Assembly: GCA_947443645.1 (NCBI GenBank)
Contig: CANEXF010000007.1
Coordinates: 1-64,000, forward strand
Direction of reading: 5' to 3'
Origin: Comamonadaceae bacterium
GTDB lineage: Bacteria > Pseudomonadota > Gammaproteobacteria > Burkholderiales > Burkholderiaceae_C
Length of the DNA: 64,000 nt
Below are positions 35,484-44,727 of this stretch, piece by piece; position 1 is the first letter of the stretch, and every line of letters begins with the position of its first letter. Made by a program: the position numbers and the translations under genes. A model generated the notes under the pieces. It made no database searches, was not told the origin of the DNA, and saw nothing but the letters and a program-made list of their open reading frames with translations.

Positions 35484-36017
35484 ATGCCGTCATCTGCCTC
35501 GAACGCTCAACACCGACTACAAAAAGCCCGGGAGCCGAGTTTTTCCGCACGCGAGTTTCGCGCCTCGCTGGCCATGTTTGCCACCGGCGTGACGATTGTC
35601 ACGGCGCGCACGCCTACTGGCGAGCTGGTCGGACTGACCGCCAACTCGTTCAACTCTGTGTCGATACAGCCGCCGCTGGTGCTCTGGAGCCTGTCACAGG
35701 CTGCCAGCTCCATGGCCGCGCTGAGCACCAGCTCGCACTACGCGATCAACATCCTGGCGGCCGACCAGAAGGAGTTGGCTGAACGCTTTGCCGGCAAGCG
35801 CGAAGACCGCTGGGCCGACGTGGCCTTCACAGAAGGCATCAGTGGCGCGCCGATACTGGCCGGCGCGGCCGCAAGTTTTGAATGCTTTAACCGCAGCCGC
35901 TATGAAGAAGGCGACCATGTCATCTTTGTCGGCGAGGTCGAGCGTTGTGAGCACCGCGCCGGTGCGGTGCCGCTGCTGTATCACGGCGGCAAGTTCTACA
36001 CCGAGCATCCTTTGTGA
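35484..36017 (+). CDS. Flavin reductase-like domain protein
   Basis: A 177-residue FMN-binding split-barrel protein. It shows FRASLAMFATGVTIVTARTP and LVGLTANSFNSVSIQPPLVL, followed by SHYAINILAADQKELAERFA, all hallmark segments of the HpaC/NADH:FMN reductase group. Such enzymes supply reduced flavin to two-component monooxygenases, but no oxygenase partner is encoded next to it. AGGTAA lies before the ATG at 35484; longer in-frame starts run over the divergent peptidase. Confidence 0.9.
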   Translation: MPSSASNAQHRLQKAREPSFSAREFRASLAMFATGVTIVTARTPTGELVGLTANSFNSVSIQPPLVLWSLSQAASSMAALSTSSHYAINILAADQKELAERFAGKREDRWADVAFTEGISGAPILAGAAASFECFNRSRYEEGDHVIFVGEVERCEHRAGAVPLLYHGGKFYTEHPL

Positions 36018-36079
36018 TGGGCCTGCGCCATGTCAGCGTTTAAAGACGGCCATCACAGCGCCCAAGACCGCTGATATTC

Positions 36080-36979
36080 ATGAGCACGCGAAAAACCCAC
36101 CTCGACGCGCTGGCAATCGCGCTGCTACTGGCTTGCAGCCTGTTCTGGGGTTTTCAGCAAGTGCTGATCAAGGCCACGATCGCGGAGATTCCGCCCATGT
36201 TCCAGGCCAGCTTGCGGCTGGTCGGCGCCTCGGTCTTGCTGTGGCTTTGGAGCAGCTGGCGCGGCGTGGCGCTGTTTCGCCGCGATGGCTCGCTCAAGGC
36301 CGGACTGCTGGCGGGCGCACTGTTTGCCGCGGAGTTTGCCTGCATCTACCTTGGGCTGCAGCACACCACGGCCTCACGCCTGACGGTATTTTTGTACACC
36401 TCGCCTTTCTGGGTCGCGGTTTTAGTGCCGTTTTGGGTCAGCTCGGAACGGCTGCGCGGCATGCAGTGGGCCGGGCTGCTGTGTGCCTTTGCCGGCGTGC
36501 TCTACGCGCTCAAGGAAGGCCTTGCATCAACGCACGCCAGCACGGCCTATGGTGATCTGCTGGCGCTGTGCGCCGGCATGCTGTGGGGGCTCACAACGGT
36601 GGTGATTCGCGCTTCTGGCCTGGCCAGGGTCGGCGCCGAGAAACTGCTTTTTTACCAGCTCGGCGTGAGTTGCCTGGCTTTTCCCGCGCTCTCGCTGGCC
36701 CTGGGCGAAACCTGGTCCTGGCGGTTCAGCGCTTTTGGCTGGACCTCGCTGGCCCTGCAAACCATCGTCGGGGCCTTTGCCAGCTACCTCGCCTGGATGT
36801 GGATGCTGGGGCGCTACCCAGCCACCCGGATTTCAGTCTTCGTGTTTTTAACGCCGCTGTTTGCGCTGCTCTTTGGCAGCGCCTGGCTGCATGAAAGCGT
36901 CACGCCCGATCTGCTGGCCGCTCTGGCCACGGTCGCCGTGGGGATTGTGCTGGTCAGCCGAAGGCCGGCAGACATCTAA
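36080..36979 (+). CDS. DMT/EamA family transporter
   Basis: A 299-residue inner-membrane protein with ten predicted helices in two EamA repeats. The first repeat begins [20 protein letters not shown]. The second starts near [20 protein letters not shown] and ends with [20 protein letters not shown]. Exporters of this family move amino acids, drugs or metabolites. The gene stands alone between flavin reductase and a convergent ABC operon. The substrate is unknown. Confidence 0.92.
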   Translation: MSTRKTHLDALAIALLLACSLFWGFQQVLIKATIAEIPPMFQASLRLVGASVLLWLWSSWRGVALFRRDGSLKAGLLAGALFAAEFACIYLGLQHTTASRLTVFLYTSPFWVAVLVPFWVSSERLRGMQWAGLLCAFAGVLYALKEGLASTHASTAYGDLLALCAGMLWGLTTVVIRASGLARVGAEKLLFYQLGVSCLAFPALSLALGETWSWRFSAFGWTSLALQTIVGAFASYLAWMWMLGRYPATRISVFVFLTPLFALLFGSAWLHESVTPDLLAALATVAVGIVLVSRRPADI

Positions 36980-37001
36980 GGCGATCCAGCATCCTCAGGC
37001 C

Positions 37002-37751
37002 TCAGCGCAAGCGCCCATCCACCAGATCAATCACGCGGTCACAGCGCGCAGCCAGACGCGGGTCGTGCGTGACGATCAGGCAGGCGCTGCCATGGTCACG
37101 GTTGAACTCCCGCAGCAGCGTGAAAACCTCGTCGGCAGACACGGTGTCCAGGTTGCCGGTCGGCTCGTCGGCAAGGATCAGGCGCGGCTTGAGCGACAAG
37201 GCGCGCGCAATCGCTACGCGTTGCTGCATGCCGCCTGAAAGCTCGCCAGGGCGCTTGTACTCTGCGCCTTTGAGTCCGACGCGCGCCAGCAGCTCACGTG
37301 CCATGGCCTCGGCCTCGGGTGTGGCCGTGCCCTGCGCAATGATGGACGGCAGCAGCACGTTCTCCAGGGCGGTAAACGCTGGCAGCAAATGGTGGAACTG
37401 GAACACAAAGCCAATGGTCGCGCCGCGCAGACGGGTCAGCGCCGCATCGTCGAGTGACTCGGCAGCCTGTCCGCCAATCGACAGCCGGCCAGCAGTGGGC
37501 GGCTCGAGCAGGCCGATGATGTTGAGCAGCGTGCTCTTGCCAGAACCCGACGGCCCCTTGAGCGCGACAAACTCGGCCTCCTGCAGCGCCAGCGATATGC
37601 CGTGCAGCACCTCGGTCTCCACCGGCGTGCCCAGGTTGTAGCTTTTGCGAATGCCGTCAAGCAGCAAGATGGGCGCGCGCCCGACAGCAGGCGACTGCGG
37701 CGCCTCGAACGCATGGGCGACAGGGACTTGCGGCAGGCCAGGCTGGTTCAT
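37002..37751 (-). CDS. ABC exporter ATP-binding protein (MacB/LolD type)
   Basis: A 249-residue ATPase with Walker [10 protein letters not shown], signature [15 protein letters not shown], Walker [12 protein letters not shown] and switch THDPRLA. The ADEPTGNLD form is diagnostic for the MacB/LolD/FtsE branch. The start at 37751 lies one base after the permease stop, so the two are translationally coupled. With the permease and the periplasmic adaptor upstream it forms a three-gene efflux system; no outer-membrane channel gene is present here. Confidence 0.93.
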   Translation of the reverse strand: MNQPGLPQVPVAHAFEAPQSPAVGRAPILLLDGIRKSYNLGTPVETEVLHGISLALQEAEFVALKGPSGSGKSTLLNIIGLLEPPTAGRLSIGGQAAESLDDAALTRLRGATIGFVFQFHHLLPAFTALENVLLPSIIAQGTATPEAEAMARELLARVGLKGAEYKRPGELSGGMQQRVAIARALSLKPRLILADEPTGNLDTVSADEVFTLLREFNRDHGSACLIVTHDPRLAARCDRVIDLVDGRLR

Positions 37752-37752
37752 G

Positions 37753-39051
37753 TCAGGTCCGGATCGCCTGCACCGGGTCCATGCGCGCGGCACTGCGCGC
37801 CGGTATCACGGCGGCCGCCAGCCCGACGCCGCAAGCGACCAGGGACGCGAGCAGCACCAGCACCGGATCGAGTTGCGCCGAAAACAAGGCACTGCCGTCC
37901 GGCGCCTTGAAGATGTGCGAAAAAATAACCAGCAAGGCGTAAGCCAGCAGCGAGCCAAAAACCGACCCGACCAGACCCACCAGCCCGCCCTGCAGCAAAA
38001 ATATAGCCATGATGCGGCGCCGGCCTGCGCCCATGGCGCGCAAGATGCCAATCTCGCGCCGCTTTTGCACCACGCTGACCACCAGCACGCTGGAGATGCC
38101 CAGCGCCACGATGATCACCACAAAGCTGCGTATCAGGTTGTTGGAAACCGTCTGGTTGCTCAGGGCGTTGAGCAGGCCGGCGTTGGTCTGCATCCAGCTG
38201 TCCACCGTCAAGGCGGTTTGCGCGCGCAGGCTGTCCGCCACGGCATTGGCCGCGAACAGTTCCTTGATCGTCAGATCGATATTTGATACGCCACCGGGCA
38301 GGTCAAGCAGCGTCTGCGCGAGCTTGAGCGTGACAAAGACCCAGCGCCGGTTCAGATCGCGGTTACCCATGTCAAACAGGCCGGTGATGTCCAGCGTCTC
38401 GCTGCGGCCGGAGGCGCTGGTCACGCGTATCTTGTCGCCCACCGTGACGCCCAGGTCTTGTGCCAGATCAATGCCTATCAGCGCGCCCGTGCCGGCCACG
38501 TCAAAGCGGCCACGTGTCATGTAGTCGTCCATGCGCACCACGCGGCGGTAATTGTCAGGCTGCACGCCCATCAGGGCCACGCTTTTGTTGCTGCCGCCGC
38601 GCGCGGCAAAAGCCGGCCCCGTCACCACCGGCGACACCGCCAGCACGCCAGGCGTGGCAGCAGCAAGCGCGGCCACGCGCTCCCACTGGTCTACAGAGCG
38701 CAAGCGCTGCTCACGCGGCTGCACCAGCGCAGCCACCGCCTGGTCGGCCGTGGCGCTGAGCACGCGCTGCGTGATTTCCTCAAGCGGCCGTATCACCACA
38801 TGGGCCTGCGAGCCCAGCACCCGGTCGATGATGGAACTTTGCAATTGGTTGATCAGTTGCGTGAGAAAAATAATCACCGCCACACCGCCCGTGACACCGG
38901 CCAGGATAAGCGCGCTTTGTGCCCGGCCTTCGCGCAAAAACCGCAGCGCGACCAGCAACTCAAACGGCATCCAGCCGGCCCAGGCGCTCAGCGCGCGGCG
39001 GCTGGCTGCGGCTGTGTCTTTGCGGGCGGACGGGGCTGGGGTTGTTGGCAT
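37753..39051 (-). CDS. ABC exporter permease (FtsX/MacB-like)
   Basis: A 432-residue membrane protein. One helix lies near the N-terminus ([20 protein letters not shown]), followed by a large periplasmic domain of about 230 residues. Three more helices follow ([60 protein letters not shown]). It has the conserved MacB loop [20 protein letters not shown] and ends [15 protein letters not shown]. This topology belongs to mechanotransmission exporters of the MacB superfamily. Confidence 0.93.
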   Translation of the reverse strand: MPTTPAPSARKDTAAASRRALSAWAGWMPFELLVALRFLREGRAQSALILAGVTGGVAVIIFLTQLINQLQSSIIDRVLGSQAHVVIRPLEEITQRVLSATADQAVAALVQPREQRLRSVDQWERVAALAAATPGVLAVSPVVTGPAFAARGGSNKSVALMGVQPDNYRRVVRMDDYMTRGRFDVAGTGALIGIDLAQDLGVTVGDKIRVTSASGRSETLDITGLFDMGNRDLNRRWVFVTLKLAQTLLDLPGGVSNIDLTIKELFAANAVADSLRAQTALTVDSWMQTNAGLLNALSNQTVSNNLIRSFVVIIVALGISSVLVVSVVQKRREIGILRAMGAGRRRIMAIFLLQGGLVGLVGSVFGSLLAYALLVIFSHIFKAPDGSALFSAQLDPVLVLLASLVACGVGLAAAVIPARSAARMDPVQAIRT

Positions 39052-39093
39052 GGCGGCTGGGGATCTGGGCTTTTAGGCTTTAAGCTTTGAGGT

Positions 39094-40338
39094 CTAGCGC
39101 GAAATAAAGGACGGCACTTCCATGCCTTTTTCACGGCCCAGGCTGGGGCCGCGCCGCACCCGGTCGCCAGCAATCGCCTTTTCGGTTTGCGGAATCGCCA
39201 ACTCGCCTTCTTGCAGGCCTTCAACAATTTCCACAGCACCGACACCGCGCAGGCCCAGCCGCACCGGTACGCGGGTAGCGCGGCCGTCGCGCAAGGCCAG
39301 CACCCAGGGCGCGACCAGGTCGGCGTCGCGCACCGAGCCCGACGGCAACACCAGCGCGTCATTTTTCGAGCCGGCCAGCAACTCCACCGAGACCGTCATG
39401 TCGGGCCGCAAAAACGCTGGCGGCTGCAGCACTTGCAGCCGAACATCGACCGTGCCGCGCAGCGGATCGACCGCCGGGGAAATGTAGTTCAGTCGCGCAT
39501 CAAAGGGCTGGCCCGGGAAAGCGTCGGCCACGGCGCGCGCAGCCAGCCCCAGCGTCAGCAGGCGCAAATGTTTTTCATCCACGGCCGCATCAATGCGTAT
39601 GCCGCCAAGCGCGGCGAGTGCCAGCAGCGTGCGACCCGGCTGCGCCATGCTGCCGGGCTCCACGTTGCGTGCCAGCACCAGCGCATCGGCCGGGCTGCTA
39701 ATGCGCAGACGCGCGAGTCGCGCCTGTGCCACGTCCAGCGCGGCCTCGGCCTGGGCTACGCGCGATGCCGCCAATGTGGCCTCCACACCGCGGGCCTGGT
39801 TGGCAAGCGACTGCACCCGGGCTGACTCCAGCGCGCTGCGCGTGGTGTCCAGCGTGCGCAGCGCCTCATCGAGTTTTTGCTGGGGGAAAAAACCTTGCGC
39901 CACCAGCTCTGTTGTGCGCTGGTGGTCGCGAACGGCCGCGTCAAAGGCCGCTTTGGCCTGCACCACGGCCTGCGTGGCAACTGGCGCCATCACCGTGGTC
40001 TGCTGGGCGGCACGGTTGCGCGCCTCGGTCAGCGCTGCGCGGGCCTGTTCAAGCGCTGCGCGCGCCTCGCCATCGGACAGCCGCAGCAGCAGGTCCCCGG
40101 TCTTGACACGGTCGCCTTCGCGCACCCGCACCTCCAGCACCGTCGCCGTCACTTCCGCGCCTATATCCATGCGCGCCGGCGCATTGATCCGGCCCGTAGC
40201 CACCACCGATTGCACGATGCCGCTTTTAAGCAGCGGCGTGACCTGCACGGCTGAGCCGCGCTGGCTGACCAGCACACCAGCGACGAGCGCGGCTACTGCC
40301 ACAAGCCCGGCAGCACTCCATTTGAACGCAAATTTCAT
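39094..40338 (-). CDS. Periplasmic adaptor (MacA/HlyD family) of the ABC exporter
   Basis: A 414-residue membrane-fusion protein. An N-terminal anchor helix (AAGLVAVAALVAGVLVS) is followed by a biotinyl-lipoyl half-motif (GAEVTATVLEVRVREGDRVK), a long coiled-coil hairpin (about 95-200, rich in Ala/Gln/Arg), the second lipoyl half (ADALVLARNVEPGSMAQPGR), a beta-barrel and a membrane-proximal domain. It is the first gene of the exporter operon, which is transcribed leftward and divergent from a nucleobase symporter. Confidence 0.92.
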   Translation of the reverse strand: MKFAFKWSAAGLVAVAALVAGVLVSQRGSAVQVTPLLKSGIVQSVVATGRINAPARMDIGAEVTATVLEVRVREGDRVKTGDLLLRLSDGEARAALEQARAALTEARNRAAQQTTVMAPVATQAVVQAKAAFDAAVRDHQRTTELVAQGFFPQQKLDEALRTLDTTRSALESARVQSLANQARGVEATLAASRVAQAEAALDVAQARLARLRISSPADALVLARNVEPGSMAQPGRTLLALAALGGIRIDAAVDEKHLRLLTLGLAARAVADAFPGQPFDARLNYISPAVDPLRGTVDVRLQVLQPPAFLRPDMTVSVELLAGSKNDALVLPSGSVRDADLVAPWVLALRDGRATRVPVRLGLRGVGAVEIVEGLQEGELAIPQTEKAIAGDRVRRGPSLGREKGMEVPSFISR

Positions 40339-40428
40339 CGAGTGAGCCTATCAGGTCCGATCGAGATGAACCTTGAGCCGCATCAAGAAGGGTCTACTAT
40401 TGGCCGCTTAAACACAAGGGAGAAAAGC

Positions 40429-41712
40429 ATGGGAATGTTCAACTGGAAAGAAAAAAGCGCCGAGGTCTTGCTGCAAGGCGGGGTCATCGCCCCCGACGAG
40501 CGCCTGCCCTGGCCGCAAACCGCCGTCATGGGCGTGCAACACGTGATCGCGATGTTTGGCGCAACCGTGCTGGCACCCATTCTGATGGGCTTTGACCCGA
40601 ATATTGCGATCCTGATGAGCGGCATAGGCACGCTGATCTTCTTCGTCATCACCGGCGGCAAGGTTCCAAGCTACCTGGGTTCGAGCTTTGCATTCATTGG
40701 CGTGGTGATTGCGGCCAGCGCCTATGCGGGCAAAGGCCCCAACACCAACCTGGGCGTGGCGCTGGGCGGCATCATCGCCTGCGGTGTGGTTTACACACTG
40801 GTAGGCGTGATCGTTCAGGCCGTCGGCACCAGCTGGATAGAGCGCTTCATGCCGCCTGTGGTCACAGGCGCCGTGGTCGCCGTGATCGGCCTGAACCTGG
40901 CGAGCATCCCCATCAAGAACATGGCGGCCAGCAACTTTGACGCCTGGATGCAGGTCGTGACATTTGTCAGTGTCGCGCTGGTCGCGGTGCTGACACGCGG
41001 CATGGTGCAGCGCCTGCTGATTCTGGTCGGACTGATAGCGGCCAGCGCAATATATGCCGTGCTCACGAATGGGCTGGGACTGGGCAAGGCCATAGACCTG
41101 TCAGGCATTGCCAATGCGGCCTGGCTCGGACTGCCCGGCTTCACTGCGCCGGTGTTCAGCGCCAACGCCATGCTGCTGATTGCGCCCGTGGCCATTATTT
41201 TGGTGGCGGAAAACCTGGGACACCTGAAGGCCGTGACCGCCATGACGGGTAAAAACCTGGACCCTTACATGGGCCGCGCTTTCATCGGTGATGGCCTGGC
41301 CACCATCGTATCGGCCAGCGCGGGCGGCACCGGTGTCACGACCTATGCAGAAAACATTGGCGTGATGGCCGCCACCAAGATTTATTCGACGGCGGTGTTT
41401 GTCGCAGCCGCATTGCTGGCCGTGGTGCTGGGCTTCAGCCCCAAGTTCGGCGCGCTGATTCAGGCCATTCCCTTGCCTGTGATGGGTGGCGTGAGCATTG
41501 TGGTGTTCGGCCTGATCGCCGTGGCCGGCGCACGCATCTGGGTCACCAACAAGGTGGACTTTTCTGACAACAAAAACCTGCTTGTGGCCGCCATCACGCT
41601 GGTGCTGGGGACCGGTGACTTCACGCTGAAATTTGGCCAGTTCGCCTTGGGCGGCATTGGCTGCGCGACATTTGGCGCGATTGCCTTGTACGCGCTGCTC
41701 AGCCGCAAGTAG
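40429..41712 (+). CDS. Nucleobase:cation symporter-2 family permease (uracil/xanthine type)
   Basis: A 427-residue membrane protein of the NCS2 family with 14 segments. It shows LPWPQTAVMGVQHVIAMFGA, the first-core helix motif SSFAFIGVV, VGTSWIERFMPPVVTGAVV, the substrate-site ILVAENLGHLKA, and the family motif TTYAENIGVMAATKIYS. The Glu in VAENLGH and TYAENIG correspond to the uracil-contacting Glu residues of UraA. The ATG at 40429 has GGGAGAA upstream. Uracil is the most likely substrate. Confidence 0.92.
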   Translation: MGMFNWKEKSAEVLLQGGVIAPDERLPWPQTAVMGVQHVIAMFGATVLAPILMGFDPNIAILMSGIGTLIFFVITGGKVPSYLGSSFAFIGVVIAASAYAGKGPNTNLGVALGGIIACGVVYTLVGVIVQAVGTSWIERFMPPVVTGAVVAVIGLNLASIPIKNMAASNFDAWMQVVTFVSVALVAVLTRGMVQRLLILVGLIAASAIYAVLTNGLGLGKAIDLSGIANAAWLGLPGFTAPVFSANAMLLIAPVAIILVAENLGHLKAVTAMTGKNLDPYMGRAFIGDGLATIVSASAGGTGVTTYAENIGVMAATKIYSTAVFVAAALLAVVLGFSPKFGALIQAIPLPVMGGVSIVVFGLIAVAGARIWVTNKVDFSDNKNLLVAAITLVLGTGDFTLKFGQFALGGIGCATFGAIALYALLSRK

Positions 41713-42078
41713 TCAGGCAGTCTCGCCCTTGCCTTGTCCCTCGTGCTGGGCCTGGGCAAGGGCAGCCTTGGTCGCGGCCAGTTCACGCTCGAGGTCGGCG
41801 CGCTCGTCAATTTCACGGCTCAAGACCTGGTTAACCTGCGCCAACTCATGGGCCGTGTCGGAAATCTTGACTTCCAGTTCGTCGGTTTTTTGCAGCGCCT
41901 GGGCAACATCTCCAACCATGACGTGATCAGGGATTTCCTTGTTGAGAACGGCATTGATGACCAACAGCTCTTCGGCCGATTGCGTAACAACGTCCTCGAC
42001 TGCTTCGTTCTTGTCAAGCGCCTGCTCCAGTGAGTGGGATGTGGCGGAATGGCCGGTAAGAAGGGGGCGATTGGACAT
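41713..42078 (-). CDS. Hypothetical coiled-coil protein
   Basis: A 121-residue, Glu/Ala-rich soluble protein predicted to be almost entirely helical. Heptad-like repeats run through LAQVNQVLSREIDERADLER and ELAATKAALAQAQHEG at the C-terminus. The N-terminal third (NEAVEDVVTQSAEELLVINA) is also helical. Its stop codon abuts the stop of the convergent symporter gene with no base between. No function is recognised. Confidence 0.65.
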   Translation of the reverse strand: MSNRPLLTGHSATSHSLEQALDKNEAVEDVVTQSAEELLVINAVLNKEIPDHVMVGDVAQALQKTDELEVKISDTAHELAQVNQVLSREIDERADLERELAATKAALAQAQHEGQGKGETA

Positions 42079-42172
42079 GGTCTGCACCTAAAGTGAACTG
42101 CACGGGAACGCGGGGGTAAGCCGTCCTGCTATTAAAGGACAGCCTTTTCTGAGTAACTTTCGATGTTAGCGC

Positions 42173-43393
42173 TTAAGGTCGCGCAGGGCTATTGTTGTTA
42201 CGTTTTGGCTGCGGCTTGAACATCCCGCCCACAGCCGCCCCCAAGCGGGCGCCTATGGCGGTTCCCAGCCCCGGCAAAATAGCCGTGCCGACCACGGCCC
42301 CGGCCACCGCACCGCTGGGGACGCTGACGGTCACATGGTCTGTCGGCCCGCTCACCCTGAGCGGCACGCCGACCACGCCGTCGACCAGATCAACCGCAAA
42401 CTCGGCGTCAATCTGCCGATTTGCCAGTCTGGCCTTGCCCGAAGCGCTGAGCGCGCCCGAGCGCGCCTGGAGATGGCTGAAGTCCAGGACCATGCCGTTC
42501 GCGGTGTTTTGCGTGTCCATTTGCCCACTCACGGCATCCAGCGCGGTGTGCCCGTCGTGCGCCCGCCCGGCACTGCGCATCGCCTTGCCCAGATCAAAGC
42601 GCAGCAGCGTGGCCGAGCGCATGCTGAAACTGGTCTGGCTGTGCAGCGATTGCGCAAGTTGCCAGACGTTCTCGCCATCGGCCCGCAGGGCAGTCTCGCC
42701 TGAGGCTTGGCCGGCAATCACCGGATTGCGGTTGAGCGCTTGCAAGGCCTGGGCAACTTCGATGCCGCGGGGCTGCAGCTTTCCCTGCAAATGCAGCCGA
42801 CCGCCGGCCGGCGTCAGCAATTGAAGCTCGCCATCCGCCGTGCCGCCGCCCACATTAATGCGAACAAACCAGCGGTCGGCATCGGCTTGCCGGCTCAGGC
42901 GCAACTCCGCCGGGGGTTTCACAGCTGGCCGCCAGAGATGGGCCAGGCGCGGCCGCCAGCCAGGGCCAAAGTCCAGTTCACCGTCGTAACTGACCGGTAT
43001 GCCACGTCGCGAAATCCAGCTGACCTGGCGAAAGGACAAGTGCGCCAGCGGCAGCTCGGCAGCTTCAAACCAGCTGCTTGCACTGCCCTGCTGGGCCCAG
43101 GCTCGCAGCGACAGTTGCGGCACCACCGCGCCCTCAAGCACGACGCGCTCAAGCCTGATGCGTCGCCGCAAAAGCTCACCCAGCGCAGGGTAAAAAGTGA
43201 TCTTCTGGATGCTGACGGGCTGGGCTTGCGCCGTGGCAAAGTCTTCCAGCACCACAGCGGCCTCAGGCAGCAGGTAGCGGGCCGCAATCGCAGCCACCAG
43301 CACCAGGCAGGCGCTTACAGCCAGGCCCGCGAGCAGCCAGATCGGCCATCTGCGGGCGCGCCTCAAACCCGTATCACCCGTCTGCACCATCAA
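42173..43393 (-). CDS. AsmA-family-like envelope protein, paralogue 1
   Basis: A 406-residue protein with an N-terminal anchor helix (WLLAGLAVSACLVLVAAIAA). The periplasmic body is of AsmA type (ITFYPALGELLRRRIRLERV; SHLQARSGALSASGKARLAN near residues 320-340). The last 45 residues contain a glycine-rich helix AVAGAVVGTAILPGLGTAIG, then GARLGAAVGGMF. The same tail occurs in the second AsmA-like protein at 56.8-58.2 kb. AsmA-like bridges affect lipid traffic to the outer membrane; this member's role is unknown. Confidence 0.78.
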   Translation of the reverse strand: MMVQTGDTGLRRARRWPIWLLAGLAVSACLVLVAAIAARYLLPEAAVVLEDFATAQAQPVSIQKITFYPALGELLRRRIRLERVVLEGAVVPQLSLRAWAQQGSASSWFEAAELPLAHLSFRQVSWISRRGIPVSYDGELDFGPGWRPRLAHLWRPAVKPPAELRLSRQADADRWFVRINVGGGTADGELQLLTPAGGRLHLQGKLQPRGIEVAQALQALNRNPVIAGQASGETALRADGENVWQLAQSLHSQTSFSMRSATLLRFDLGKAMRSAGRAHDGHTALDAVSGQMDTQNTANGMVLDFSHLQARSGALSASGKARLANRQIDAEFAVDLVDGVVGVPLRVSGPTDHVTVSVPSGAVAGAVVGTAILPGLGTAIGARLGAAVGGMFKPQPKRNNNSPARP

Positions 43394-43516
43394 AGCAGCG
43401 TAGACGCCGCCGCCTGCTGTCGCGGGCCAGTCAACCGGCCTTGCCGCTGTAGGCAGGCACCGTATAGTCAGGGCCTGCCAGTCAAAAGTAATTCCGCCTC
43501 ACACAAGACACCCCCC

Positions 43517-43939
43517 ATGCCCATCTGGAAGCAAGCCATCTCCGTCGAATTGCTCACCACTAACAGCGCCAACACCGCCGTAGCGCACCTAGGGATTGAA
43601 TTTCTGGAAGTTGGCGACGACTTCATTCGCGCTCGCGTGCCTGTAGACGCGCGCACCGTTCAGCCCTATGGCTTGCTGCATGGCGGCGTGTCCGTCGTAC
43701 TGGCCGAGACGCTGGGTTCGTGTGGCGCGGCCTATGCCGTGGCCGCAGGCCAGCGCGTGGTCGGCCTGGACATCAACGCCAACCACCTCAAAGGCGCCAG
43801 CAGCGGCTGGGTCACAGGCATCACGCGGCCGGTGCATGTGGGCCGCAGCACCCAGGTCTGGGCGATTGAGCTGCGCAACGACGCTGGCGAATTGACCTGC
43901 GTGTCGCGCATCACCATGGCGGTGCTGCAAGCGAAATAA
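43517..43939 (+). CDS. PaaI-family hotdog thioesterase
   Basis: A 140-residue hotdog-fold protein with the acyl-CoA thioesterase signature VQPYGLLHGGVSVVLAETLG (the HGG and Glu form the active site) and VVGLDINANHLKGASSGWVT. This matches the MenI/YdiI-like group that hydrolyses aromatic or hydroxynaphthoyl-CoA. It is soluble and probably tetrameric. Other methionine starts in frame far upstream lie over the AsmA-like gene and are not credible. It is divergent from the AsmA-like gene. Confidence 0.9.
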   Translation: MPIWKQAISVELLTTNSANTAVAHLGIEFLEVGDDFIRARVPVDARTVQPYGLLHGGVSVVLAETLGSCGAAYAVAAGQRVVGLDINANHLKGASSGWVTGITRPVHVGRSTQVWAIELRNDAGELTCVSRITMAVLQAK

Positions 43940-43998
43940 GCAAGCGCTGCTTTTCAAGAGCAAATGTGGCCGCAGCCCTTTATGGACGGGTGCAGACC

Positions 43999-44015
43999 GC
44001 TATTTATTTAATAGC
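43999..44015. repeat. Short intergenic repeat remnant
   Basis: GCTATTTATTTAATAGC is an inverted repeat with the same GCTAT/ATAGC ends as the longer copies. It sits between the convergent thioesterase and adenosyltransferase genes and may be a truncated copy. Confidence 0.5.
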
Positions 44016-44045
44016 AACTTGGTTTTCAACCCATGCCGGGGAGAT

Positions 44046-44603
44046 TCAAGCAGTCTGCATGCGCTGGCTCTTCCAGTAAACGTCGTCGCCGCCGTTCATG
44101 CGGTTGAGCACGCGCGACAGCACAAACAGCAAGTCGCTCAGGCGGTTCAGGTATTGGCGCGGCGTCTCCTTGAGCGCCTCGGCCATTCCCAGCGCCACCA
44201 CCGAGCGCTCGGCGCGGCGCGCCACCGTGCGGCAGACATGCGCGAGTGCGGCGGCGCGTGAGCCGGCCGGCAAAATGAATTCGGCCAGACGCGGCAGCGC
44301 GCTGTTGTGTTCTTCGAGCGCCGCATCCAGCCGCGCCACGGCCTCGGGCTTGAGCAGTTCAAAGCCGGGAATGCTGAGCTCGCCGCCCAGGTTGAACAGC
44401 TCGTGTTGTATCTCCACCAGCAGCGCACGCACGCCGGCCGGCATGTCTTCGCACAGCAGCAAGCCGATCTGCGAGTTCAGCTCGTCGACATCGCCCATGG
44501 CGTGAACACGCAAGCTGTTTTTGGACACCCGCGTGTTGTCGCCTAGGCCGGTGCTGCCGTTGTCACCCGTGCGGGTGGCGATCTGTGTGAGTCTGTTGGC
44601 CAT
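44046..44603 (-). CDS. Cob(I)alamin adenosyltransferase, PduO type
   Basis: A 185-residue ATP:corrinoid adenosyltransferase. It begins with the ATP-binding TRTGDNGSTGLGDNTRVSK and has GDVDELNSQIGL, LPRLAEFILPAGSRAAALAH, CRTVARRAERSVV and LNRLSDLLFVLSR, all standard PduO motifs. It makes adenosylcobalamin from cob(I)alamin and ATP. The ATG at 44603 aligns with the family start. Cobalamin use is consistent with the metH genes in this window. It is divergent from the FAD-linked dehydrogenase. Confidence 0.95.
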   Translation of the reverse strand: MANRLTQIATRTGDNGSTGLGDNTRVSKNSLRVHAMGDVDELNSQIGLLLCEDMPAGVRALLVEIQHELFNLGGELSIPGFELLKPEAVARLDAALEEHNSALPRLAEFILPAGSRAAALAHVCRTVARRAERSVVALGMAEALKETPRQYLNRLSDLLFVLSRVLNRMNGGDDVYWKSQRMQTA

Positions 44604-44727
44604 AGAAGAGTCAAAGTAGTTTGTCGGGATTTTGCATGTTATCGGCGCACGCGGCTTTGAAATGGCTATTTCGGGCTCAAATGCGCCACACAAGTCGTAA
44701 ACTTTGACGGCCCCCACGGAGAAGCCC

